Part shown: one piece after another, positions 24,050 through 35,747 of the stretch
Position numbering within the stretch: the first letter of the stretch is position 1
Layout: each line of letters begins with the position of its first letter
Origin: Schistosoma haematobium
Lineage: Eukaryota; Platyhelminthes; Trematoda; Strigeidida; Schistosomatidae
NCBI RefSeq assembly: GCF_000699445.3
Contig: NC_067196.1
Coordinates: 76,870,364 to 76,934,363 of the forward strand
DNA length: 64,000 bases
Reading direction: 5' to 3'
Notes under the pieces: generated by a model
Database searches by the model: none
The model's input: the letters and a program-made list of their open reading frames with translations, nothing else
What the model was told of the DNA's origin: nothing
Translations under genes and position numbers: made by a program

Positions 24050-25585
24050 ATGAACATGACTAATTTCAATATTACACAAACTAATATAACTAATGAATCT
24101 ATTGAATTATTACAATTATTTCATTTAGTACGAACTATATGTATGCAAGGATTAATTCCAGTTATTTGTATTATTGGTATATCAACAAATAGTTTAAATA
24201 TACTTATATTAACAAGATTAAGAATGCGTTCATTAACTAATAATTATTTACTTGCTGTAGCTGTTTGTGATTTATTTTATGGAATAACATTATTATTACT
24301 TACATTAAGAACATTTGGTAAATTTGAAACATATAAATATTATATGAATTTATTACCATATATAATGGCATTTGGTAATTTATGTAGTAATACAGCATGT
24401 TGGTTAACATGTGCATTTACTGCTGAACGTTATATAGCTGTTTCATCACCAATTTTAGCTCGTAAAATATGTACCAAAGAAAATTGTAAATGGATAATAC
24501 TTATTATATGTTTATTTACATTCAGTGTAACATTACCAGATTTTTTATCATATACTGTAAAATGGAATGAAGAATATAAAACAACAAAAGAGATTCAAAC
24601 AATAAATGATGATTTCAATAATATTGAAGATTTAACATTGAATGAAAATCAAACTCTTGGTATTAATAATAATAATAATAATATTAGTAATAATGAAACA
24701 ACTAATCAACAACTATCTATTCGTGGATCACATTATATATTAACAGAAACAAGATTAGGTAAAATTCTAAATAAAAATGGATGGCCTATAATTATTATTA
24801 TATTAGTTGTTATAGGACCATTAATTATTCTTTCAGTATTTAATGGTCTATTAATTAAATCCATTTTAAATGCATCAAAAATTCGATTAAAAATGACTAA
24901 AAAAACAAATGATGTAGTTTTACCAAAAATTCGTTATGGTATTATATGTGTTACTGAAAGTTTAACAAATTATACAAGAAATAATTCAGAACCAATAATA
25001 AACAATAATGATAGTCAAGATTGTTATTCATTAAAAAATTCATTAAAAAATTATCAATTCATTTGTAAATATAAACCATTACAATTAAAACAACAAAATT
25101 TATCTAAACAAAATATGATCACCGGCATGGAAATGCACGAAATAATCAATAATGATAATAATAATAATGGTAATAATAATGATAATAGTAATAATAATAA
25201 TAATAATAGTGGAAAGAATATAATGAGAACTGATGAACAAGATACTATACCAACTACTATATATCGTTCATATAATTCAGCACAAAAATTATTTACTATA
25301 CATCAATCAAAACATAATTATTTAAATGAAAAAGATAGAATTACATTAATGTTAATATTAATTGTTGTAGCATTTTGTGTACTTACAATGCCAAGTGCAA
25401 TATTACATTTAATTAAAGTATCTAATCCAAATATAAATCAATCATCAATACGTTTATATTTAATGATAGCAGGTAATTTTGTGAATTTAAGTTTAGCTAT
25501 TAATTCAACATTGAATTTCTTTTTTTATTCATGGCTTAGTAGACGTTTTCGTAAAACATTTTATAATTTAATTAAATGTAATTAA
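24050..25585 (+). CDS. Class A (rhodopsin-like) GPCR, FMRFamide-receptor-like, intronless
   Basis: The 511-residue frame encodes a seven-helix receptor of the plasma membrane that should couple an extracellular ligand to G proteins. TM1 is about residues 32-55 with G-x-x-x-N (G43, N47). TM2 (66-86) has LAVAVCD with D74 at the conserved sodium-site position. TM3 (103-125) ends in ERY (126-128). TM4 is about 147-165, TM5 about 245-270 (GP at 256-257), TM6 about 431-455 (F442, P448) and TM7 about 468-493. TM7 has N489-F-F-F-Y493 in place of NPxxY, preceded by N485, a form common in FMRFamide-type peptide receptors. A basic helix 8 follows (SRRFRKTF). The N-terminus has several N-x-S/T sites. ECL2 (about 166-244) and ICL3 (about 271-430) are long and Asn-rich. 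Position 6.48 is Thr rather than Trp. No Cys is present at the expected TM3 or ECL2 disulfide positions. A peptide ligand is inference; it could be another flatworm-expanded receptor. AATAAA occurs near 25780. Confidence 0.93.
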   Translation: MNMTNFNITQTNITNESIELLQLFHLVRTICMQGLIPVICIIGISTNSLNILILTRLRMRSLTNNYLLAVAVCDLFYGITLLLLTLRTFGKFETYKYYMNLLPYIMAFGNLCSNTACWLTCAFTAERYIAVSSPILARKICTKENCKWIILIICLFTFSVTLPDFLSYTVKWNEEYKTTKEIQTINDDFNNIEDLTLNENQTLGINNNNNNISNNETTNQQLSIRGSHYILTETRLGKILNKNGWPIIIIILVVIGPLIILSVFNGLLIKSILNASKIRLKMTKKTNDVVLPKIRYGIICVTESLTNYTRNNSEPIINNNDSQDCYSLKNSLKNYQFICKYKPLQLKQQNLSKQNMITGMEMHEIINNDNNNNGNNNDNSNNNNNNSGKNIMRTDEQDTIPTTIYRSYNSAQKLFTIHQSKHNYLNEKDRITLMLILIVVAFCVLTMPSAILHLIKVSNPNINQSSIRLYLMIAGNFVNLSLAINSTLNFFFYSWLSRRFRKTFYNLIKCN

Positions 25586-25824
25586 AATTAATTAATTAAA
25601 TTTATTAAAGTTTTACATTAAAACAACTTAATATGGTATAGATACTATAAGAATGAATCTTATACTTCTGTTATTATGTATATATATTTGTGTATTTGAA
25701 TGAATGATATTGTACATAAAACAATAACAAACATGACTTATCTTCATTCATAAGATGTATCATGAAAATCAGTACTATTTTCAATAAATCTTTATATGAT
25801 TTGATTTATTTTTATGTAATTATT
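25586..25824. other. 3' flank of the GPCR gene
   Basis: AT-rich, with an AATAAA polyadenylation-like hexamer near 25780 about 200 bp after the stop. Other AT-rich hexamers are too common to be informative. Confidence 0.35.
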
Positions 25825-26045
25825 ATCAGAATGGGTTTTGTGGAGGTTTTTAGAAAATTCACTCATTGAAATCATGGGTTAATTGAAGCTAGACCACCAT
25901 GGAAAACCTAGAAGCACTGGACGGCCGTTTCGTCTTAGTATGGGACTCTTCATCAGTGCGCATCCAGTGCTTCCAGGTTTTCCATAGTGGTCTAGATTCA
26001 ATTAACTCATGATTTCAATGAGTGAAATTATTATTATTATTATAG
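25825..26045 (+). repeat. Family A SINE, inverted composite joined at the ribozyme cleavage site
   Basis: 25825 to about 25966 is the minus-strand SINE 3' half (tail, then ribozyme, ending in the stem I 5' strand GTGCGCATCC). It switches at TCCA (25963-25966) to a plus-strand tail beginning CAGTGCTTCCAGG. That is the first base after the predicted hammerhead cleavage point (GTC/CAGTGC). Both arms carry the private variant CAATGAGTGAA where others read CAACTATTGAA. An (ATT)n run follows. Confidence 0.85.
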
Positions 26046-26104
26046 ATGTTATTTTCAATCCGTTCAAATTAGTTTAATATTAAAACCTAGCACATATATT
26101 TAAA

Positions 26105-26670
26105 GCAATTAGTCCCTTTGATAAATTTCAATAGTGTAATAAGAAGACGAAGATTATCAGAACTACGTGATGACATATTAGCGCAATACATTTCGAACAA
26201 TCTCATCACAAATTACACACTTGTTAAAAACATTTATATATAAAAATAAAATGTGAACTAGACTAGAAATGGAGGATAAGAGGAGACAATGATGATAGTA
26301 ATAAAAGTAATAATAATAATAACGTGAATACAATTCGAAACCTAATCACTCTGGATAATAAGTCAATATTACCAGGGTAGGTTTAAGGTGAGAACAAGCT
26401 GTTTTCAAAGAAGGTTTGAATTTTCGTACGGCTAAGGCTTCAATAGACTTTAATATACACCATTTTACACATTTGTACAACACCACAAAAGCCGAGATTA
26501 GATCAGTCTTATGGCCTGTTTCGATTATATGTTTAGCAGTAGAAGATGATGGATGTTTATCCTCTGCTCTTATTAGGTCACTTGGTTGTATTTGTTTCTG
26601 CAACTATTTTGGTATATGTCTTGATTTAAGCTGGACAGACTTATTTAGCAAAATAAGATGATTTTGTCAA
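26105..26670 (-). pseudogene. Penelope-like element (PLE-B) 3' fragment
   Basis: The minus-strand frame 26346-26603 reads STAKHIIETGHKTDLISAF then EALAVRKFKPSL, the C-terminal part of a PLE GIY-YIG protein (compare IARHLLDTGHTINIPHAF and EAIMIKKLKPDL in PLE-A). Its 3' region (26105-26340) is shared with 17095-17340, including the block around GCGCAATACATTTCGAACAA. The RT domain is missing. The stop lies a few codons after a TLVILTYYP segment where PLE-A ends in INLSLPW. Confidence 0.75.
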
Positions 26671-26799
26671 TAAGATTACAAAATACTGCAAGCAATAATA
26701 GTAATAATGGTAGTAGTCATCAGCCAGATGATCCTCCTCCCCCCTCAAATAAATATGGGTTAGTGGAATGAAAAAATGTCTTATTAGATCATTTGTAAA

Positions 26800-27345
26800 T
26801 TCAGGATTTAAAGTAAGATAATGTATGAATGCACTCGCTCTACTGTGTTATGCTGTGTTATACAAAGTCTTCAATCAGTAATCGTGGTTACCTTATGGAC
26901 CCTAACCAGATAGTCTGCACCTACCTACATAGCTCAGTTCCATTGTCAGTGTCTTCACAGGCTAATGACATGTCTTACTTTGACCACTTTTAGCTTTCGT
27001 TCTACCTACTCTCACATAAGAAAATATAGCCCATCAGGATAGATGTGGTTAGGTATACGCAAAGTATGGCCTAACCATTCCAATCAATAGAAATTCACCA
27101 CCTCATTAATCTATTTCCCAATCTTCAACCATACCCTGCATCTAACCACTGAATCGTACATTTGATAGTCCTAGCATATACAAGCAGTGTTTCAAAAGCA
27201 TTTGTGATAGAAAACTAGTAATTTACGAAAATCTTTTACTTTAAAAGATCAGGTCTAACAGCCGTAAGGTAGAACCGAATGAACCACTGTGCAGTATACT
27301 AGGTCGTTAGTTCTCAGACAGATATCTCACGTACGCTACAAGTAA
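26800..27345 (-). pseudogene. Second RTE-like retrotransposon lineage, RT C-terminal fragment
   Basis: On the minus strand near 27080-27020 one frame reads W-L-G-H-T-L-R-I-P-N-H, the WLGHVLRMPNH signature of a schistosome non-LTR lineage whose wording differs from the SR2-like copies (which have [12 protein letters not shown]). Further fragments fit the same C-terminal region but are broken by stops. The far end (27240-27345) contains a higher-complexity segment (GATCAGGTCTAACAGCC, TAGGTCGTTAG) probably belonging to the same element. Limits are approximate. Confidence 0.6.
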
Positions 27346-27756
27346 AGGAACTTCGGAAAAGTCAGATGAGTATCCTGAATTCATACCAAGATTTTGTCTT
27401 ACACATACTTAGTTTATATAAATGTGCGATATAAGGGATACATGATGTATTTGGTTTTTTGAAATGAATAAGTTAGATAATAGAGCTGATATCAGTGCGT
27501 ATTCATATTGAATGGTGTATAAATACGAATATTTTGTTGCTCATTACGGTATTGGATTTTTTCGATATTTTTAAAAACAACTTGAGTGATATTAGTCACT
27601 TATGAAAGGTACCGGAAGATATTAATCTCATCTTTTTCCAGCACGCTAGAAAATAGTTTGAACAAAAGCGTTCATGAAATAGTTTTGTACAAAGTTAAAC
27701 GCTGCAATCGTAAATATACAAATAGAGAACAATTGGTAAAAGTGCGTATATGTTTC
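27346..27756. other. AT-rich spacer, nothing recognised
   Basis: A short open frame (27586-27783) runs into the SINE and shows no domain. Confidence 0.4.
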
Positions 27757-27890
27757 ACACTGCTGAATCCCACAATGGGATGAAATGTTCGTCCAGTGCT
27801 TCCAGGTTTTCCATGGTGATCTAGTTTCAATTGATTCATGATTTCAACTATTGAAATTACTATCATATCCACAAAACCCCCTCCCGATAT
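27757..27890 (+). repeat. Family A SINE 3' half, truncated at ribozyme stem I
   Basis: The copy begins at CACTGCTGA, the stem I/core boundary, and runs through GGGATGAAATGTTCGTCCAG to a complete tail (CCACAAAACCCCCTCCCGAT). The tRNA-like half is missing. The core has lost GGA (CTGAATCCC), so it is inactive. Confidence 0.85.
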
Positions 27891-30836
27891 ATTGGATTAG
27901 TTTAAATATATAAATCAGGATAAAAACATTGAAACATACAACAAACACTTTAGATCGATGATAAATTCCATTGTTTATAATTGTTATTAACAATACTTCC
28001 GTGTAGCGAATAAAATGATAGAATCATATTTACTCACGTTATCAATTATTGAATGTCAATCAATTAAATGTTATGGCATTTTACTAACTACTCGTACAAT
28101 TCAATTAATTTATTTAATATAAAATTTCATTTCTAAACGATAATTATCTATTTAACATACTTATAATCATCTTTAGTCTCTCGAATAAATCAAAGTCTTA
28201 TTATATTAGAGTTAATCTCTAAGACTCATTGATATTCATTCTAGTTTGTGAACCAGAATAGACAGATTATGACTAACAATGGAATCAATAACATGATCAT
28301 CCAAACCATTACAAATTGAATTCCAGTTAATTAAAATAACTCATTTTGTCATTGAGTAAAAAAAATGAAGTGAACTTAGCGAAGGAAATCATTTGCTTAA
28401 GCTGTTCATTTGTATTTATAACTATTTGCTAATGATTACATCATAAAGGGATTCCAATGAAGTTGTGTAATAATTAAAAGATTAGAGAACAATAGGAAGA
28501 TGAGAATAATTTACTGGTCAGAATTATGAAAGTTGACTGTCCGCTTGACAGATATGAAAAAGAGCGAAAAACATAAAGTTCATAATAGTAACTGATTGCA
28601 GTTTAAAATTACAAAACAGTAATAAAAACAAAATAAGACCAAAATATACTACAGAAGAGAATTACGGTCAGGGGAGGATGAGAGAGTGGACGTATCATTT
28701 TTACACGCAGAATTCGGGCCCAAATTGAGGTTATCTTGAATAATTTGTGATTCGTATGATCTAATCAAAATTAAACTTTGAATAGATTGGAAGATATTAT
28801 TCATGTGTCTTCTCAAATGAAGATGTTTGTTGAAGTGAATTTTCATGATAAACAACTAAATTACTTCCGCAAATCAAGGATTAGTTGATGAATATCTTCT
28901 CATTAGTTTGGGACTCGTAAGTAGTACACATTGGTTCCCATGTTGAGGACTAATCAATGGGCAACTACGTCTGACGATACCTACCATGTTTTTAGACCAT
29001 ACTGCTACAACAAATTTCTCAGAAATATCGGAACCGAAGGAAATATTATCGACTGTATGAGACTATTATCATACACTAAATAAACTGAATGCATTTATGA
29101 GATCATTAAAGTGTGTGAAGTGTCCAGAATTAACGTGCTTGCAACAACTTATGGGTATGTTGTTTTGAACTTCATACGATGTTGTGAGTATGCTTTGCTG
29201 AAGAATCCTATGAAAGAACAAAATACCATCTCGATTCAATCTGGTTACTAATAGATGTTTACCTTGGGATGAAAACTAACTCTGGATTTAAAAATCCTCA
29301 TCAACTCCCTCTATTCGGTCATCATTTATTTGATAGGTTAGGATGAATTTTATGTAAATGTCTTTGGCTAATTTCCTAGTTAAAGTGTTTTATTAAATCA
29401 GATAATAATTATTATTCAGTGTGAAACTGTCGGGTAGGCAATAATTTAAAGTACACTAAATGGCTGAAAGAAATCATAAACATCCTCCGAAATATAAGTT
29501 ACTATGAAATTCTCATTACCTGAAGTGGTTTTCTGTACATTAAAAAACTTAAACCAGTCAAAGAAATCTGTGAGTCAGTGGTAACAGTGAAGTGAATTAA
29601 ATAATAGATGACATTAAGTAATCACGAATTGATAGTTGGGTGACAGGTGTACTAGGGGTAATGTATGTTTCAATACAGGGATTGGTTGAAAATTTCTGAA
29701 AATAAACAATGTAATAAAAGACATTAGGAACTAATAAAACTACGTAATGAGAAGTGTGTACCTAATCAGTGTAATTATATAGATAGCGAAAAAGAGATAT
29801 TAAAGATGAAAAAATACTAATAAACAAAAGTGTTAAAACAATCAAGGTAGTGTATGAGTCAATCATCATAATTAAAAGGATTACATAATGAATCACAATA
29901 AGCAGAACGTACAAATTGGTCGTAAGTTGACATGAATCACCTTGTTCAGGTTATTTTTTTTTTCCATACATGAATATTAATATTACTAGTGTATATAAGA
30001 GTAAAACATAATAAGATTGGAAGTAGGGGTCAAAAGAATGAATTGCACTTTGGAATAATTGGAAAAGATACCCCAGATTCAAGTAGTTCAGTGATTCCTA
30101 GTTGGTAGTATACACTCCAAGAAGGATAACAAACTCAGCTATTAATATTAACAATTGTTCACTTATATCGGTTACTTTAATAAAACGTACACAACTTGGG
30201 GATTTACACAACTGACTAGATGCAAATTTGCTTCATCTTCAATGTTCAGAACTGTTCTTTATTAATAAAAACAATTTTTTCACAATGATTCTATTGAGTG
30301 ACTTAATTAAATGATCAATATAATTTGTTTGATAGGACCATTATTCTAATTGACATACCGTATATGGTTAAATAGTCTTACATTAAAATTAATTCGCTTT
30401 TATGTAATTCAAATAGATAATCTACCAAACATTTACTGTAAAAGAAAACGTGTTAATGAAATACTTGACTCAAGTAATTGAAATTTATCTAGCCCATCAG
30501 TTCTCTCCACTATCATACTGTCTCAACAAGTTATCTATTTCAACTCAAAAAATTCTATTAGACGGTATAACACATTTTTGGACTTATATAAGATGATTAT
30601 AATCTATCACTTAGTAAAGCACAAGAATATCCAATCTGAAATTTTTCGAAGGTTGGTAGGGTGAAATAAAATGAAAATAAGTTAATCGGATGTCTATTGT
30701 TCAACCACTAACTTCTAACTTTAGATTACTCATGATCAAAGTAGACCATTTTAAATTCATAATATGTCTAAATATGTATTTTAATTGTGATGTAATCAAA
30801 ATTCTGTAATCCTGAATAAACGATTTACATGATGAA
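27891..30836. other. Long AT-rich stretch, nothing recognised
   Basis: Nearly 3 kb with no convincing open frame, no repeat shared within this window and no RNA gene. It may be intergenic or intronic. Confidence 0.45.
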
Positions 30837-31228
30837 AGCTTACTTACTTACTTACGCCTGTTACTCCAAATGGAGCATAGGCCGCAAACCAGCATTATCC
30901 AACCTACTCTCTCCTTGGCCTTCCTTTCTAGTTCTATCCAATTTTTGTTCGTTCTTCTCATGTCTGTCTCCATTTCTCGGCATAATGTGTTATTTGATCT
31001 TCTTCCTCTCCTTTGGCCTTCAGGATTCCATGTGAGGGCTTGTCTTGTGACGCAATTGGGTGCTTTCCTCAATGTGTGTCCTATCCACTTCCAACGCTTC
31101 TTCCTGATTTCTTCCTCCACTGGGATTTGGTTTGTTCTCTCCCACAGTAGGTTGTTGCTGATCGTTTCTGGCCAACAGGTTCGAATTATTTTGCGTAGAG
31201 ATGATGAGAGTTTTGGTATCATCATATG
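30837..31228 (-). pseudogene. SR2-like RTE, 5'-truncated 3' end
   Basis: The minus-strand frame 30848-31225 reads [21 protein letters not shown], then [20 protein letters not shown] and [15 protein letters not shown], the C-terminal tail of the RTE RT protein, followed by the 3' end with TTACTCCAAATGGAGCATAG and a (TTAC)n tail on the plus strand. The frame is open across the fragment, so this is a relatively young truncated insertion. Confidence 0.9.
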
Positions 31229-32547
31229 AATTTAAGATTTATCATTTATGTCAATATAAAAATGTCTAGTGATGTAGCTATCTTTGTTTACGTGAGTCGA
31301 TGTCAGACTAAGTATGCATATTTTGAGTTTTCAAACAATTTTATCCACTGTTTAACGTCAAAATACAATTACAAACATTTGATTATGTACTGTTAAACTT
31401 TTGTCAACAATATTTACGTGACTATGGATTGCACTTTATTTAAACGGTTACGTTTCGTTAATGAGTTAGTGGAATTCGCTGTTACTATCTTCAGTGGTTT
31501 GATTTCAATGGTTTGTGGTGATTTCGATTCTTTCGATTGTAATATTCTTTCATTTCTAGGTTAACAGAACCTAGTCAATTTCTTTTCCAATTCTTGTGCT
31601 CTTCTATATGTAGTTATCACTAATCCCATAATTCTTAATTGGGACTAGTAAACGTACTCTTTTGATTAGTTCTGATTATTATGTAATTTTTGTTCTGCCC
31701 AAAGTATACGATAAGTTTCCGATGAATAGACAATTCGATCGGACGAAGAAGGTCAAATATAAAAATAGCTCGGAGGAAATTATTCAAGATCTGGAAAGGT
31801 TTCGAAAACAGTCTGGAATTTATTTACAAGTGGTTCACTGCAAAACAGGCCAGATGTTTATTATTGAAATATAGCGATCTACCTAAACCCCTAGCTTAAA
31901 GATGAAATTTCTGCAGTTGTAGTCATAAGATGTGACCCATGCAATCCAATTTTTTCAGGTGTGAAATAATTATCGTTTTACGACATCAAGGATTGATTAA
32001 AATTATATAGATACACTACTTGGTTTCGTCCTAGTGATCCAGAGTTCAAGCACTTGAGCGTGGAACTGATGCTCCTTTGTCGAATTCCTAGTCGAAGGTT
32101 ACAACTGAGTCATATAATAGTAGGAGAAGGCTGTTTAGTGCTTACTAGTTCACGATAGTTGTCAAATTATTACCAGTTTATGATTTAAACTATTAATATC
32201 ATTCTTGTTGTTTTACATTCACTGGATTTTTTGTAATTCACAAAATATCAAAATACAATTTTAAGAAATTAATAAGAATTACATATAAGATTTGACAAGT
32301 AAAACAAACGGTGTCACAGTTGCCATCAAAATTATAAGTCAGTGGAAACATTTGACTATGTTCTTTCGCACACAAAAAATGCAAAAAATGACATTATCTA
32401 CAGCTGTAATATTTATAGTCCAGGTCACTCCTTTGTTGTAGATTCATATAACACCATTATATAGAGAATAAAACGATATCAAGAAAATCAACTAAAAAAT
32501 AAGCCTTTATATATTGAATGATATCCAGATTAGACAGTTATCATTTG
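31229..32547. other. Unassigned; open frames at 31424-31564 and 31662-31874 of uncertain status
   Basis: Two neighbouring plus-strand frames (46 residues beginning MDCTLFKRLRF, and 70 residues including SSEEIIQDLERFRKQSG) have less biased composition than the surroundings. Neither matches a domain I know, and splice sites could not be confirmed. The rest is AT-rich with no recognised content. Confidence 0.2.
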
Positions 32548-32658
32548 TGGGACGAAACGGCCGTCCAGTGCTTCCAGGTTTCCAACAGTGGTCTGACATC
32601 AATCGGTTCATGATCTTAATCAAATACTTATTCATCTTCACAACCCCTATACTGATAG
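32548..32658 (+). repeat. Family A SINE 3' part, truncated inside the ribozyme
   Basis: Begins at GGGACGAAACGGCCGTCCAG, i.e. in the 3' strand of stem II, and continues through the tail to ATACTGAT. The core box and tRNA-like half are missing. Confidence 0.8.
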
Positions 32659-33395
32659 TTATCATTCATTTGTGAATTTTACATTATCGTAAACAATCCT
32701 CAAAATAATAAAAAGTAATTTTTCGATTTTACGCACAGATCTATCTGTTGAAGTTTAGTGTCTGTAAGTGTTCAAGAAAATTCTACGATATTTTGTTATT
32801 GTTATTCTCGTTGTTGTTGTTGTCGTTGTTTTATTGACATCCACTTAGAAATGGCAATTGCTTATATTCTTTATTTCTTTAAACTCAATCGAATTTGTTA
32901 TTTCAAATTTTAAAATAAAATAGAGAGATTAGGTCTTTTTCTTAGGAATGACATTAATTTCCAGATTGTTTAAGTGTTTTTACAATAGATTTAACTATAA
33001 ATTCATGCCAGATAAAATCATGTTTTGACTAGGAAATGGTCTTATAATCAGATAAGAAGTTTTGTTTGGAAACCAGTTAAGTAGTTTTAATTAATTCAAT
33101 ACTATTAGTTTACTTGTCTGATGTAAAATAAGCCGAAATTTAAACAGAAAATGGTGTTAAAAATATATGAACTAAACAGAATAAAAATCGACTATGATCA
33201 AAATAAAAAAAGGGGCTACTCAAGATGTTTTATTATTTATCATCAATTTGTTTATCGCAATTAGTTATTCAGTGGCAACGTCTCGTGTATGTACAGCTTA
33301 GTAATATAGAATTATAGTTCCTATAACATACATAAACTTAAAGCGTTCAAGCTACGCATATGATCAGTGTGTTGATGAACCGAAGGAAGGATTGA
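32659..33395. other. AT-rich spacer with a (TTG)n-like tract
   Basis: A short (TTG)n-like tract lies at about 32805-32825. Nothing else recognised. Confidence 0.4.
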
Positions 33396-34585
33396 TTAGG
33401 CGCCAAACTTTGAGATCAACAGACCGGATTCGTTAAGGACTGGTAGTGCACCGACCAAATCACAACACTACATATTACTTTTGTACAATCCACCAAATAG
33501 AAGTTTTCACCATACCACAACTCCCTTTACCATTTGGCAGCGTGAATGAGAAAAACTTACTAAACCTCATTCAACACTATAAGGCATCTGAGATCTTCAA
33601 CGTCGTACAGAGTTCATGCAACGAACTACACTCCAAAGTCATATAATGTGAACAGCTAACAGATACATTACAAGTGAAGACCGGAGTCCAATAAAGATGT
33701 TTACTCTCTCCTTTTCTCTTTCTTCTGGTCGTCGACCGGATTATGAAGATCACTACATCTCAGGGGAAGAACGGAAGACAATGGACAGCTTGGGTGTGAC
33801 TAGACGATTTGAACTTCACAGATGACCTCACTCTTCTATCCCAAGCACACGAACAAATGAAGGTAAAGACAGACAGTGTAACAACAACCTCTGCATCATT
33901 TAGGCTCAGAATGCACAAGGGAGAAAGCAAGGTCCTGAAATATAACACGGGTAACACCAGTCTGATCACAGTTGATGGAGAATTTCTGGAAGAGATGGAA
34001 ACTTATACATACACATACGGAGAGCACCATCGATAAAGAAGGAGGATCTGACGCATAGTAAAGGTATGGATTAACAAAGTAAGGGCAACATTTCTACGAA
34101 TGGAAAATATCTGGAACTCAAAACAACTATCTACCAGCCAGCTTGGAATTCTGAATATTCAATACAAACTTCAAAACAGTCCTACTATACGGAGATGAAA
34201 CTAGGAGAAATATTACAACCATGATAAAAAAGTGCAAGCATTTATAAACAATTGTTTGTGTAACATACTCAACGTCCGTTGACCGGATACCATCAACAAC
34301 ACCCTACTGTGAGAGAGAACAAACGAGCATTTACTCAAAGAGGAAATCAGAAAAAGATATTGAAAGTGGATAGGACATACATTAGGGAAATTATCGAACT
34401 GCATCATGAGGCAAGCACTAACTTAAAATCCCAAGGATGAGAAGAAAAGAGGTAGGTCAAAAAGCATATTACAAAAGAAACCAGTTGTAAAGATTAAATG
34501 AATTACTAACACTTGAAAACAACTTGAAAAGAGAGCTTAGAACAGAATTGTCCGAAGAATCCTAGTCTGTAAACTCTTCTCAAAT
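33396..34585 (+). pseudogene. Decayed SR2-like RTE, RT middle to C-terminus
   Basis: Nucleotide and protein fragments follow the order of the intact RTE at 54641: TTTGAGATCAACAGACCGGA (fingers), ACTCTCTCCTTTTCTCTTTC and the VDWIMK region, then L-N-F-T-D-D-L-T-L-L-S at about 33805-33840 (the FADD catalytic box with Ala changed to Thr), HEQMKVKTDSV, and C-terminal pieces to about 34580. The palm segment before the catalytic box is shortened. Several stops and frameshifts are present. Confidence 0.85.
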
Positions 34586-34917
34586 CACATAAAATAATAT
34601 ACATATATAAACTGTAATAAATAATTCTAATCCTGTAAATTCATAAAAATACCACAGAGTATTCTTATTGTGATTCAAAATAAAGGGATGTAACTCATTT
34701 TCATTACATTGTAGTTTGAAGTAGTTATTTCCAAGAAAATATATATATATATTTGCCTACTATTTATTTTTAGCTGTTCACTAATTTCAAAAACAATCCT
34801 GAGAATGAAGAACATGGGAGACAAAAAACATGTTCATCCTTAGTTAAATTATTATGAATGATAATTCTTAGGAAAAGATATTCATTAAACCTTTGATTCT
34901 GTTATACGAAGGATTAC

Positions 34918-34964
<47 letters not shown>

Positions 34965-35747
34965 AACCTTATTTGTTATGCAAATAAGCATTAGTATTTG
35001 TGAATAAGTATTCTCCTTATAAATTCAGTCCTTATAATCGATTATATTAGAACTCTTTAATTTGAAATAAATAGGATGTTTTTTTTCGATATTTCTATAC
35101 TAATCATTGTAATTTATGGAACAAAATTACGAAGGTACAATATAGGAGGCAGTGTTCTTTGTTCCTACACAAAGTTCACTTTTCTGATTATTATTAATTA
35201 TAGTTAGAGATTATATTTATATTTTGTTTTATATTTATTGAGGTTTCAATCAGTTTTTTTTAAAAATATGTTTTTGAAATGTATTAAATCTTGAGCTTAG
35301 ATTCTTGATATATGGTATACAATTTGAACACTCGAATGCTAGAAACCTCCAAGGTGTCACAAGGAGAAGACAAGCTGAGTAAGAAGGAATACTATTCCAA
35401 ACACTGTCAAATATGGTGTGAAACTCTCAGGTATTTATAGCTTTCTAGTAAAAGCGATATCATCATTATAGTCATCCAATCTGTATACAGTAGTTTTTAG
35501 CATTTGTCCAATAGAGAAGCTACACACCGTGATTCTGGAATGTTCGCCCAAATGAGGATTGGATGGAATATCTTCGGCTCTTTATGAACTTCTTAGGTCT
35601 TCCTCGAGTTAATCGTGAGCCATACTCACAAAAAGGCTATTATTTATTTTGTTTCTGTAGGTAAACATGTGAATTCATCCTAATTCGTACATTTATTTAC
35701 ATCACATTCAGAGTATAAAAAAATTATTTTACTAAACATTACTGAAA
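34586..35747. other. AT-rich spacer with (TA)n at 34919-34960
   Basis: A perfect TA run of about 21 units at 34919-34960 and a shorter one at 34740-34752. Nothing else recognised. Confidence 0.5.

Noticed and set aside
32010..32110. Possible additional SINE remnant (TTTCGTCCTAGTGATCC)
   Set aside because: Only a short match to the ribozyme region on the minus strand; flanking order is not that of the SINE.
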